Positions 33,100 through 41,639 of a stretch of DNA of 64,000 bases are shown here, one piece after another. Below the pieces are notes generated by a model that had not been told where the DNA came from, ran no database searches, and worked only from the letters and a program-made list of their open reading frames with translations. Source of the DNA: JBBATK01 sp046297095 (GTDB lineage: Bacteria > Bacteroidota > Ignavibacteria > Kapaibacteriales > NICIL-2); the NCBI GenBank assembly GCA_046297095.1, contig JBKCNS010000010.1:1-64000 (forward strand). The letters run 5' to 3'. How positions within the stretch are numbered: position 1 is the first letter of the stretch; each line of letters begins with the position of its first letter. Made by a program: the position numbers and the translations under genes.

Positions 33100-34572
33100 C
33101 TAATCGAACATATTGCCGGGGCTTAAGATTCCCTGCGGGTCCAGTGTGGCTTTAATAGCCCGCATCTGCTCTATACCCTCGGGCCCTAGCATTGCTTTTA
33201 GATATCTTTTCTTCAGCTTTCCTATTCCGTGCTCTGCCGATACCGTTCCGCCTAAGCGCAAACCTTCTGCAATGCACTCGTCGTAGATACGAAGCATACG
33301 TTCGTGAGAAGCTGTATCGTGGGCAAAGATATTTGCATGTAAGTGGCAATCGCCTATGTGGCCGAACAACACATACTCCACGTTGTTCTCACGGAACTTG
33401 TCTACGTAGAAATTATAGAACGAGCGGAATACACTTGGCGGCACTGCTATGTCGGTACCGATTTTGGTGGTTCCCGAATTGCTCACGCGCTCGTACACCG
33501 CGCTGGGAAGAGCATGCCTGAATGCCCGTAGCTCCGCATGGCGTCTGTCATCCAGGGCAAACCATGTCTCCTCGTGTAGTGCTCCCGATGCACTAAGAAA
33601 GTTCGTCCACGATTCCAGCACCGCATCTTCGTCACGGGTGCAGAACTCTGCCTCCATCCACAGCGCGCCCGTTGCTTGGGCGGGAATCTGCGGGTACGAG
33701 GGCTGTATCATACGCAAAGCACGCTCATCGAAATACTCTACAAGTCGTGGCCTTAGATGCTCGGATGGTGCATCAGTTTGACCGCCCGATGCATAGCCCC
33801 GCACTTGCTCTACCGCAGTCAGTAAACTCTCTGAATCGGTAAAGAACACAATCATTCCCAAGACATTCTCCGGCGCAGGAACCAGGCGCACATCAGCTTC
33901 AACGATCACACCCAAGGTTCCCTCGCTGCCCACAAAAACATCCACAGCATCCAACGAAGGCGATGAATAGTAGCCGGCAGCATGCTTGCGTGTTGCAGGC
34001 ATGGTATACCGAGGCACCGGTACTGAATACTCCTGACCGCTCTCGCTCCGCAACTTCAACACACCATCGCGAGCAACACACTGCCCTCGCTTCAGATCAA
34101 GCAGCTCACCGTCGGCAAGCACCACGCGAAGCCCCTCAATGTATCTGCGTGTAGGGCCATAGCCGAATGTTCGTGCGCCCGATGCATTGGTTGCGAAGGT
34201 ACCACCCATGGCGGCACTCCATTCGGTAGGATCGGGTGGATACAGCACTCCATGCGCGGATACCTCAGCTTGCCATTCGCGCATGCTCAGGCCCGACTGC
34301 ACTGTCCCCTGAAGCGATGCCGCGTTTACTGCGCAGGAGCGAAGACGCTCCAACGAAATCACCGCTCCGCCATTGGGCACTCTACCACCAACCAACCCTG
34401 TACCATTGCCGGAAACATGTACCGGACACTTCTCTTGGTAACATAGTCTCATAGCCTCTTGCACGTGCTCAATGCTTTGAGGAAGAAACACCCTCGAGGC
34501 AGTTCCGCTAGAGTTCGACGCATCCACCAAGTACGAGGCAAAGGAATCAGAATCGGTAATGGAGAGCAACAT
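33100..34572 (-). CDS. FAD-linked oxidase, GlcD / D-lactate dehydrogenase type
   Basis: Flavin dehydrogenase for a 2-hydroxy acid (D-lactate or glycolate), probably at the cytoplasmic face of the membrane. The 490 residues have a PCMH-type FAD-binding domain with VHVSGNGTGLVGGRVPNGG and EWSAAMGGTFATNASGARTFGYG, and the C-terminal FAD-oxidase domain with LFGHIGDCHLHANIFA and GTVSAEHGIGKLKKRYL. The iron-sulfur partner (GlcF or LldF type) is not nearby. Divergent from the second OmpA gene; a 60-bp convergent spacer with a tandem duplication separates it from the NarL-type regulator. Exact substrate unresolved. Confidence 0.9.
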   Translation of the reverse strand: MLLSITDSDSFASYLVDASNSSGTASRVFLPQSIEHVQEAMRLCYQEKCPVHVSGNGTGLVGGRVPNGGAVISLERLRSCAVNAASLQGTVQSGLSMREWQAEVSAHGVLYPPDPTEWSAAMGGTFATNASGARTFGYGPTRRYIEGLRVVLADGELLDLKRGQCVARDGVLKLRSESGQEYSVPVPRYTMPATRKHAAGYYSSPSLDAVDVFVGSEGTLGVIVEADVRLVPAPENVLGMIVFFTDSESLLTAVEQVRGYASGGQTDAPSEHLRPRLVEYFDERALRMIQPSYPQIPAQATGALWMEAEFCTRDEDAVLESWTNFLSASGALHEETWFALDDRRHAELRAFRHALPSAVYERVSNSGTTKIGTDIAVPPSVFRSFYNFYVDKFRENNVEYVLFGHIGDCHLHANIFAHDTASHERMLRIYDECIAEGLRLGGTVSAEHGIGKLKKRYLKAMLGPEGIEQMRAIKATLDPQGILSPGNMFD

Positions 34573-34748
34573 AGAATTGTACTCTGGTTAGGTAGCTGTT
34601 TGTAACGTCAGGTCTGTGATATCGGTAATGTACCGCTGCTGCAATACGCAGAGCATGCAATGATTGCGCTTAACCCAACATTCACAGGGGAGAATCACGC
34701 AGCTTCAGCGATATTTGCAACATACGACAGCCGGAGAAACGTTATTCC

Positions 34749-36671
34749 ATGAAAAGCTTCCTTGTACTGCTCGCCATGCTGGCGGGTACATCTACACTCG
34801 CATCTCAAGCAACACGAGCCGACGAATCCTTCGCCGTGCATGTTCGTGGCGGGCTAGGTTTTCTTCAGCACACGGCATCGATTTCGTCCTTCGAAGGTAT
34901 AGCCGATTGCGGCACATACACCGCCGGCACTACACTTGCTCCGCAGTTCTCGCTGAGCATCGAACGCATGCTCACGCAAAGTCTAACGGCAAGTGCCGGC
35001 ATTCGCTTCAGCAATCGCAGCACGGGCTTGACGGCAGGCCGAACCTCGCTCCCTGCCTTGGATGTCAGCTCTCAGAATCCGGCAAACGTGGTATTCGAGA
35101 ACACGATCAATGCACGCCTATCAGCCTTTGAAATAGTCCCTGAACTCGCGTTGAATGTGCATCGCGGGCAGTCGTCCACGATTCGCGCACTGGCCGGGGC
35201 CGTGTTTGCGTTCCCCCTGAATGCACGATACGAGATCACGCAAACGATCGTATCCCCCGACAACGCCGTATATACAAGCAACAAGCAGCAGAGTATTTCT
35301 CTTTCGGGCGGAGAGCGCGCCATGAATACCGTGACTTCGCCGCTGATTGCACTCTCGCTGGGCGCAGAGAATTTGCTTCAAGCGGGCAATGGTAATGCAT
35401 TCTCTCAGGGTATTCGATTTGAATACACGCTGAACGACATCGTGAATTCGGGTTCGTGGAAGGCCGCCGGAATACGTGCGGATATCGGGTATCGCTTTGC
35501 ATTTACGTCGGCGACGCCGGACATTCCTGCAGCGGCTCCTACTCCTCCACCACCGCCGCCACCGCCGGTGATCGTGAAGAAAATGCAAGAACCAACGCCC
35601 TTGCCGGTGCTTACCGTTCGCATCGATTCGATGAATGCCCGCGTGCAAACCGGCAACGAACTACGGGCGTCACTGCCGCTGGTAAACGCCGTGTTCTTTG
35701 ATGCCAACTCGGCAAGTATGCCGGATAGATACATCATCTCGGCGAGTAGCGCCATTCAAACCGACAACGCTCTTGAACATCACAGGAATATTCTTCCGGA
35801 GATCGCTCGCATTATGCGAGAGAATACTCGGGCAAGTATTGTGTTGGAAGGCGCAACCTCGGGGGCCGATGAAGCGGGTGGTTTGAATCTGGCAAAGGAA
35901 CGTACCGAGAACGTGATGGCAGCGCTGGTATCGCTTGGTATACCGCGAGAGCGCATCAGTGCGCGCACTTTCCTTACGCCGCGCATACCGTCGAACACAG
36001 AGTATGCTCAAGGCCGTGAAGAGAACCGGCGCGTGGACATTATGGTTAAAGATGCACCGCTGCAAGAGTATGTCTCGCGACAGCAATTTGCCGCCCTCCG
36101 TGGCACCATGCTCTACACCGTGGACGCACAACACTTCAACGCATCAGCTATTCGCGTGACGAGTAATCTGTTCCCCGAGCAGACGCATATGCGCTCGGAA
36201 TCACGTACCGTGAGTTTTGACCACCGCTTGAACGCGGCAACGGGCATGTTTGTAGCAACAGCCGAGGCAAATGCCGCACCGCCCCTAACATGGAAGGCAG
36301 AGAAAGAGATTGACCTGAATACGCTTGAGCGCCAAATCATTGCATTGGATCTTTCATCCTTCGAAGCATGGTTGCGATTCGACTACAACAGCAGTGTGTT
36401 GAGCGAAGACAACAAAGATCTGTTGCGCCAACTTCTGCGTGCACTTCCGCAGGGTTCCACCATCAGCTTGCTTGGCAGTGCCGACGCATTGGGAGACGAA
36501 ACCAGCAATCTGGAGTTGTCGTCTAAGCGAGCAGCTGTTACGGAATCGTTTGTGCGCAGTGTGGCCGGCGAGAAGTTTGTCTTGGAAACTGCTGTGTCGC
36601 AAACAAAGGTGAACGAGACCTTGCCCGAAGGTAGATTCCTGAATAGATCCATTCGCATTCGCGTGCGCTAA
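34749..36671 (+). CDS. Outer-membrane protein with beta-barrel, Pro-rich linker and two OmpA-like domains
   Basis: A 640-residue relative of the protein at 26869. Signal peptide MKSFLVLLAMLAGTSTLASQA, then a probable beta-barrel to about 255. A proline linker (PTPPPPPPPPVIVKK, near 265-280) precedes the first OmpA-like domain, which begins NAVFFDANSASMPDRY and ends GREENRRVDIMVKD (about 310-440). A middle beta-rich segment follows, then a second OmpA-like domain from LRFDYNSSVLSEDNKD to LNRSIRIRVR (about 540-640). The first domain keeps the NLAKERTENVMAALVSLGI helix and NRR motif of peptidoglycan binders. Likely tethers the outer membrane to peptidoglycan. A GATATTTG element sits at 34710, close to the TAnnTTTG consensus. 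Confidence 0.86.
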   Translation: MKSFLVLLAMLAGTSTLASQATRADESFAVHVRGGLGFLQHTASISSFEGIADCGTYTAGTTLAPQFSLSIERMLTQSLTASAGIRFSNRSTGLTAGRTSLPALDVSSQNPANVVFENTINARLSAFEIVPELALNVHRGQSSTIRALAGAVFAFPLNARYEITQTIVSPDNAVYTSNKQQSISLSGGERAMNTVTSPLIALSLGAENLLQAGNGNAFSQGIRFEYTLNDIVNSGSWKAAGIRADIGYRFAFTSATPDIPAAAPTPPPPPPPPVIVKKMQEPTPLPVLTVRIDSMNARVQTGNELRASLPLVNAVFFDANSASMPDRYIISASSAIQTDNALEHHRNILPEIARIMRENTRASIVLEGATSGADEAGGLNLAKERTENVMAALVSLGIPRERISARTFLTPRIPSNTEYAQGREENRRVDIMVKDAPLQEYVSRQQFAALRGTMLYTVDAQHFNASAIRVTSNLFPEQTHMRSESRTVSFDHRLNAATGMFVATAEANAAPPLTWKAEKEIDLNTLERQIIALDLSSFEAWLRFDYNSSVLSEDNKDLLRQLLRALPQGSTISLLGSADALGDETSNLELSSKRAAVTESFVRSVAGEKFVLETAVSQTKVNETLPEGRFLNRSIRIRVR

Positions 36672-36797
36672 AGCGCAGAGCAATGAAGCCACCTGTGCTT
36701 CGTCATTGACGGGGAGCGAAGCCGCGCCGGAGCTTATTCTGCAGCGGTATTGCTCTACCCTATTCATAATTCCCTTTTTTACAAAGAGGGCTCACAT

Positions 36798-38111
36798 ATG
36801 AACATTCAAAAGCTTACGTTGAAGTCTCAAGAGGCCGTGCAGAAAGCGCACGATATTGCTCAGGGATACAACAATCAATCTATTGAACCGCTGCACCTGC
36901 TGGCCGCATTGGTACAGGACGCGCAAGGTATAGTACCCGGCATTGTGCAGACCATCGGCGCCAATCTTTCGTACGTCAAAGTGAAGATCAACGAGGAGCT
37001 GGAAAAGCTTCCTAAAGTTGGCGGCGCGCAGAGCGGACAGTATGTGTCTACGGGCATGAGCTCGTTACTGGAGCAGGCCTTCAAAGAAGCATCTGCACTC
37101 AAGGACGAGTATGTGAGCGTGGAGCACTTGTTACTTTCCCTTACCGATCAGAAATCGTCGGCGCAGGAACTGCTGCGTGATCAGGGAGTGAATAAAGATG
37201 CCGTGCTGCGCGTTCTCAAGGATTTCCGAAAAAACACTCGCGTCACCGATCAGAATCCTGAAGACAAGTATCAAGCATTGCAGCGCTATGGGCGCGTGCT
37301 GAACGAAGCCGTGCGCAAAGGAAAAATTGATCCAGTCATTGGTCGTGAAGACGAGATCCGCCGCGTGCTGCAAGTGCTGTCCAGACGCACAAAGAACAAT
37401 CCTGTTCTCATAGGAGAGCCGGGTGTGGGTAAGACGGCCATAGTGGAAGGTATTGCGCAGCGTATTGTGTCCGGCGATGTTCCGGAAACACTACGCTCCA
37501 AGACTATTGTTGCCCTGGACATGGGCGCCCTTGTGGCGGGCACGCAGTTCCGCGGTCAGTTCGAGGAACGCTTGAAGGCCGTAATACAAGAGGTGTCGGA
37601 TGCGGCCGGAGAGATTATTCTCTTCATCGATGAATTGCATACACTCATCGGTGCCGGAGCTTCACAAGGAAGCATGGATGCCGCGAATATTCTAAAGCCC
37701 GCTCTTGCTCGCGGCGAGTTACGGTGCATTGGCGCCACCACGCTGGACGAGTATCAGAAGTACATAGAAAAAGATGCTGCTCTGGAACGGCGCTTTCAAA
37801 AAGTACTTGTGGAAGAACCATCCGTCGAGGATACTATCTCTATTCTGCGCGGATTGAAAGAACGGTATGAAGTGCACCACGGTGTGCGCATAACGGACGC
37901 GGCCATTGTGGCTGCGGCGCAGCTCTCGCACCGGTATATCACCGATCGTTTTTTACCGGATAAAGCCATAGACCTTATCGATGAATCCGCATCGAAGCTG
38001 CGTATAGAGATCGATTCCCTGCCCGAAGAGCTGGATTCAGTAGAGAGAAAGATTAGGCAGCTGGAGATTGAGCGCGAAGCACTGCTTCGCGAGCTCACCA
38101 TCGATGGCTAG
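36798..38111 (+). CDS. ClpB-like chaperone ending after the first AAA+ domain
   Basis: Only the first half of a ClpB disaggregase, 437 residues against about 860 for the family. Starts MNIQKLTLKSQEAVQKAHD, with AGAGGG 9 bases upstream. The N-terminal Clp repeat domain spans 1-145. NBD1 follows with Walker A GEPGVGKTAIVEG, pore loop GTQFRGQFEERL, Walker B ILFIDELHTLIGAGA and arginine finger ALERRFQKV. The beginning of the coiled-coil middle domain (KIRQLEIEREALLREL) leads straight into a TAG stop. No remnant of the rest of the middle domain or NBD2 is visible in the 60 bp before the terminator hairpin at 38171. Could be a natural one-ring protein or a truncated copy; whether a full clpB exists elsewhere is unknown. 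Confidence 0.88.
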   Translation: MNIQKLTLKSQEAVQKAHDIAQGYNNQSIEPLHLLAALVQDAQGIVPGIVQTIGANLSYVKVKINEELEKLPKVGGAQSGQYVSTGMSSLLEQAFKEASALKDEYVSVEHLLLSLTDQKSSAQELLRDQGVNKDAVLRVLKDFRKNTRVTDQNPEDKYQALQRYGRVLNEAVRKGKIDPVIGREDEIRRVLQVLSRRTKNNPVLIGEPGVGKTAIVEGIAQRIVSGDVPETLRSKTIVALDMGALVAGTQFRGQFEERLKAVIQEVSDAAGEIILFIDELHTLIGAGASQGSMDAANILKPALARGELRCIGATTLDEYQKYIEKDAALERRFQKVLVEEPSVEDTISILRGLKERYEVHHGVRITDAAIVAAAQLSHRYITDRFLPDKAIDLIDESASKLRIEIDSLPEELDSVERKIRQLEIEREALLRELTIDG

Positions 38112-38170
38112 AAAACTGTCGATGATGACATTTGAATGTCGTCCATTATACCCTCACAAAAAACAACAAC

Positions 38171-38204
38171 AAAGGGGTGAATCTTGCGATTCACCCCTTT
38201 TCCC
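38171..38204 (+). terminator. Bidirectional terminator between clpB-like and T9SS protein genes
   Basis: Perfect 13-bp stem AAAGGGGTGAATC / GATTCACCCCTTT (38171-38183, 38188-38200) with TTGC loop and flanking A and T runs, between convergent genes. Confidence 0.93.
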
Positions 38205-38259
38205 TGACCATCACTACTCAAACCCCACAGTTGAGGAACCAATTGATGCCGGTACAGAG

Positions 38260-41200
38260 TTACCGGGCAATCATCATTGGTGTGCTAACCCGCGCGCCGG
38301 TGCCTGCGCTGAGCACTACGGTGTAGCGACCGCTCGGCAGACCATACTCGGCGGCATTCAAAACAAGTTGATGCACACCGGCGCTCATGATTGCATCGCT
38401 GATCACGCATGCTTCTCTGCCGAATACATCCACAACACTCACGCGTACCGAAGTGCTTTGAGCCACTGCCAATGGTATCACGCAACGATCAAGTACCGGA
38501 TGGGGTGCACATGGTCCGATACTCCAAGCCGTTACCACTGCTTCCCCTGTCTCCTTGGCATCGGAAATGGAGTTGACCATAACTAAAGCTTGCGCAGAAT
38601 ACACCACACCGCAGGTGCTCATTACCCTGGCCCTATAAGAACCGGCGTCTGCGGGCCGCGCAACCTTTGTAAATACCGCGTTGATTGCTCCGGGAATTTC
38701 GAGGCCGTTGTGCTCCCACTGATACTGCACACGATGTCCGGTTGCCTGTGCTGAAAGTTGAAGCAATGCCCCTTCTCTCACAATAAGTTCCGAAACAGGC
38801 TGTACGGTAATCTCGGTTTCCGGCAAAACAGTTAGTCGCGCAAGAGCTCGTTCTGCGGCGCCACAACCATTGAACACACGCACACTATATACCCCAGCAG
38901 ACTGATTTGTGACAGCATATTCCACATAGTTGCTCTCTGCTGCACCGGCAATAGGTTGTCCGTTCACAAACCATTGATAGCCAAGATCGTTGCCATCGGC
39001 CAGGTCTGCGCGCAGCGAGAAATAGGTGCCGGGACAAAGCTGCATGGAATGGAACTCATCCGTATCGGCAAAGCGTGGCGCGTGCACCGCTACCAGTCGA
39101 GCAGATCTGGAGCTCACGAACACATTGTCGCCTAGATGTAATCGCACCGAATACTCACCGTTGTTTACATCTGTAAAGATTGGCATGGAGTACCATGAAT
39201 CAGTTGCACCCGGTATTACCAGACCATTGCGCAGCCACTGATAGGTGAGAGGAATACCTTCGTCGGTAACGGCAACAACTCCCACTTGCGCTGATGAACC
39301 CAGGCAAATCTTTGCATCTGCCGGTTCTTGCATAATGGTGATCGGCGGAATAACGATTCTGGCTACATCACTAAATGTTTCGCCGCACAAACCTTGTATA
39401 CGACAGGTGTATACGTGTTGAGCATCGGCTACGCCAATAGACCGGATAACAAGCAACGATGATTCGGAGCCTGTTGTTCTGTCGTTGTCCGCAAGCGGAT
39501 TACCGTTTGCATACCATTGATATCGATGAGGTACATCGCCGATACTCTGTTCGTCAAGCGCAACCCGCAAGGTAGCTTCGCCGTGTAGAGCCGCATACGC
39601 GGTTCGGGTTTGGAAGGTAATGACCGGAGCACTAACCACGCGCAGGCGAACGGTATCGGTCATCACAAAGCCGGGCGAGCATTCCACCGCTCCGGTCAGC
39701 TTACATGCATACATGCCCGCATGTTCAGCTTCAGCGGACTCAATCACATACTCCGGTGTATTGGAGGCCGGTAACGCAACGCCGTCACGGTACCATTGGT
39801 ACAAGCCGGTGGATCCGATTGCTCGAACCGAAAGAACGATGTTTGAGTTATCACAAACTGTGGCCGGACGGGGTTGCTCAATGATACGCACCGGACTAAA
39901 CACTACGACCTCAGCTTCTTCCGATTCAATAGTAGCGCATACATCGCTGACGCGCACCGTGTACGCGCCTGCTGCTTCCGGCTGAATGTCATATAGTAAC
40001 AACGCACTGTCCATTGCTCCCTCGATTTCCCGGCCGTCTTTGAACCACTGATAACGCACATCCATTCCGCTTGCACGAGAGCTAAGCAGCACGGCCGCTC
40101 CGGTACACACCGAAGCATTGCTTGGCAGCTCAACAAACTGCGGTGCAGGCAATACAGTCAGCGATGCCTCTGCCGATGCTGTGCTTATCTCTGAACAACG
40201 TGTACCGATGTACACCGAATAGATTCCGGCCGCTGAATCCGATACTCCGCTAAGTACTAAGTGCGGAGTTGATGCCGTGGGATTCTCGAGAATTTCATTG
40301 CCGTCTTTGTACCATCGGAACACCGGCTCTGAACCGTACACCGATACGGTGAATTCTGCATCGCGCCCTGCACACACAACGATCGATTCAGGCTGAGAAA
40401 CGATTCCCACAGGAACATCAATCATAAGAGTAAACTCTGAACTCATCAAAGGCGTAGGAAAACACCGTGAGTTGATCATACAATCGTACACACCTACATC
40501 CTGAGCCGATGCCTGCAATACACTCAAGGTGGATTGAGTGGCACCGGGAATAGCTTCGCCGTTGCGCCGCCACTGGTATTGCACCTCGGTGCCCGATGCC
40601 GTTACATGAGAAAACAACGATGAGCCGGTGCAAATCTGTTTTACACCCTGCAGAAGGTCTTCTGTAAGTTCGGGTTGCACAGAAGGCATCAAAAGATGCT
40701 CCACACTTTGAAGTTCGTCGTCCGAGCAAAAGCCCCTAACCCGGCAGGAATACAGACCGCTGTCTGCCGTCATAAAGGAGGGAATAATCAACGTAGATGT
40801 GAGGGCCGATGCATTGTCTGCCACAGGCAGGCCATCTTTGTACCACCTGTAGCTGAGGTTCCAGCCGTCGCACTCCAGATTCAGATACACGGTTTCCGCA
40901 GCACAGGCGTACGAAGGCACCGCGGATAAATCATGAATAATTGAAGGAGCGTTGTAGACGGTCAAGGTAACCGAGCCCGATACACTACCGTACTCGCCGT
41001 TGCCATCCGTCACCGAAACTAACTCGTAGGTGGTAGTAACGGCCGGCTCAACGCTAATCTCCAGGTCGTTGCTGTTTTCGTCCACTGCATACTGTTCTAC
41101 TCCATCAGAGTAAACCACTCTAAAAGGCGGAATACCCTGCAGAGCAACATGAATATTGGAGAGCGTTGCATTGTAACACGCCTCCGTTTGCGAAATCGAG

Positions 41201-41304
41201 ATCATCGTGGCCGTGGCGTTCTCTTGCACACCGGCCATGATGGTTGCGGGAATCAGCGTTGCCACCAACGCCACCATCCACAACGTGGTACGAAGCGTTT
41301 TCAT
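38260..41304 (-). CDS. T9SS-exported protein with nine Ig-like domains
   Basis: Large surface or secreted protein, 1,014 residues from the ATG at 41304. Signal peptide TLRTTLWMVALVATLIPATIMAG, a PKD/SprB-like N-terminal domain (about 25-125), then nine Ig-like domains of about 90 residues. Each follows the pattern C(x)G or equivalent near the start, YQW or YRWYKDG in the middle and G(x)Y at the end, with paired cysteines in most. The last ~85 residues (PHPVLDRCVIPLAVAQ, VDVFGREACV, GLPSGRYTVVLSAG) have the form of a T9SS type A C-terminal sorting domain. Domains 5, 6 and 7 are the most diverged. Likely an adhesin or scaffold at the cell surface; ligand unknown. Confidence 0.9.
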   Translation of the reverse strand: MKTLRTTLWMVALVATLIPATIMAGVQENATATMISISQTEACYNATLSNIHVALQGIPPFRVVYSDGVEQYAVDENSNDLEISVEPAVTTTYELVSVTDGNGEYGSVSGSVTLTVYNAPSIIHDLSAVPSYACAAETVYLNLECDGWNLSYRWYKDGLPVADNASALTSTLIIPSFMTADSGLYSCRVRGFCSDDELQSVEHLLMPSVQPELTEDLLQGVKQICTGSSLFSHVTASGTEVQYQWRRNGEAIPGATQSTLSVLQASAQDVGVYDCMINSRCFPTPLMSSEFTLMIDVPVGIVSQPESIVVCAGRDAEFTVSVYGSEPVFRWYKDGNEILENPTASTPHLVLSGVSDSAAGIYSVYIGTRCSEISTASAEASLTVLPAPQFVELPSNASVCTGAAVLLSSRASGMDVRYQWFKDGREIEGAMDSALLLYDIQPEAAGAYTVRVSDVCATIESEEAEVVVFSPVRIIEQPRPATVCDNSNIVLSVRAIGSTGLYQWYRDGVALPASNTPEYVIESAEAEHAGMYACKLTGAVECSPGFVMTDTVRLRVVSAPVITFQTRTAYAALHGEATLRVALDEQSIGDVPHRYQWYANGNPLADNDRTTGSESSLLVIRSIGVADAQHVYTCRIQGLCGETFSDVARIVIPPITIMQEPADAKICLGSSAQVGVVAVTDEGIPLTYQWLRNGLVIPGATDSWYSMPIFTDVNNGEYSVRLHLGDNVFVSSRSARLVAVHAPRFADTDEFHSMQLCPGTYFSLRADLADGNDLGYQWFVNGQPIAGAAESNYVEYAVTNQSAGVYSVRVFNGCGAAERALARLTVLPETEITVQPVSELIVREGALLQLSAQATGHRVQYQWEHNGLEIPGAINAVFTKVARPADAGSYRARVMSTCGVVYSAQALVMVNSISDAKETGEAVVTAWSIGPCAPHPVLDRCVIPLAVAQSTSVRVSVVDVFGREACVISDAIMSAGVHQLVLNAAEYGLPSGRYTVVLSAGTGARVSTPMMIAR

Positions 41305-41345
41305 AGAAACCTCGCGAAAAATTGAAAAACCAAGATTGGGATTAA

Positions 41346-41365
41346 ATAATACCATTTAGTATTAT
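41346..41365 (-). promoter_or_regulatory. Inverted repeat over a possible -10 of the T9SS gene
   Basis: ATAATAC (41346-41352) and GTATTAT (41359-41365) form a 7-bp perfect inverted repeat with a 6-bp spacer. On the minus strand TATAAT (41366-41361) overlaps one arm, about 57 bases before the ATG at 41304. It may be a promoter with an operator; no good -35 is seen. Confidence 0.3.
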
Positions 41366-41548
41366 ACCCGGATGCAACTTGGCATTTCTGCATGTAAGCG
41401 ATTATGACAATGGTCAGGTTGTAGTATGAGGTTTGTCAGAAAACTCGATTGCGGATGATTCACTGCCCCGTCAATTCCAACTTCCTGTAGGGTTGTTCGA
41501 GGCAATCGAAGGGTTCCTTATCGAGTTGACAATGTGTGAGGACAAAAA

Positions 41549-41573
41549 AAGGCCTCGAAAAATTCGAGGCCTT
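41549..41573 (-). terminator. Intrinsic terminator of gyrB
   Basis: AAGGCCTCGAA / TTCGAGGCCTT with a 3-base loop; on the minus strand the stem is followed by a T run (complement of 41544-41550). Sits 67 bp past the gyrB stop. Confidence 0.93.
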
Positions 41574-41639
41574 CAGTGTTTTTGTGAGCGTGTGTATCCC
41601 TGCAGGTATGTGAGAGAAGCACGTCGGCCGAGCTTTGAA

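Larger units (their letters stand above)
41305..41639. other. Intergenic region between gyrB and the T9SS protein gene
   Basis: 335 bases without a gene. It holds the gyrB terminator (41549-41573) and an AT-rich upstream stretch of the T9SS gene with the inverted repeat at 41346-41365. Nothing else is recognisable. Confidence 0.7.

Noticed and set aside
35545..35572. CCN-rich stretch as a simple DNA repeat
   Set aside because: It encodes a normal Pro-rich linker between barrel and OmpA domain.
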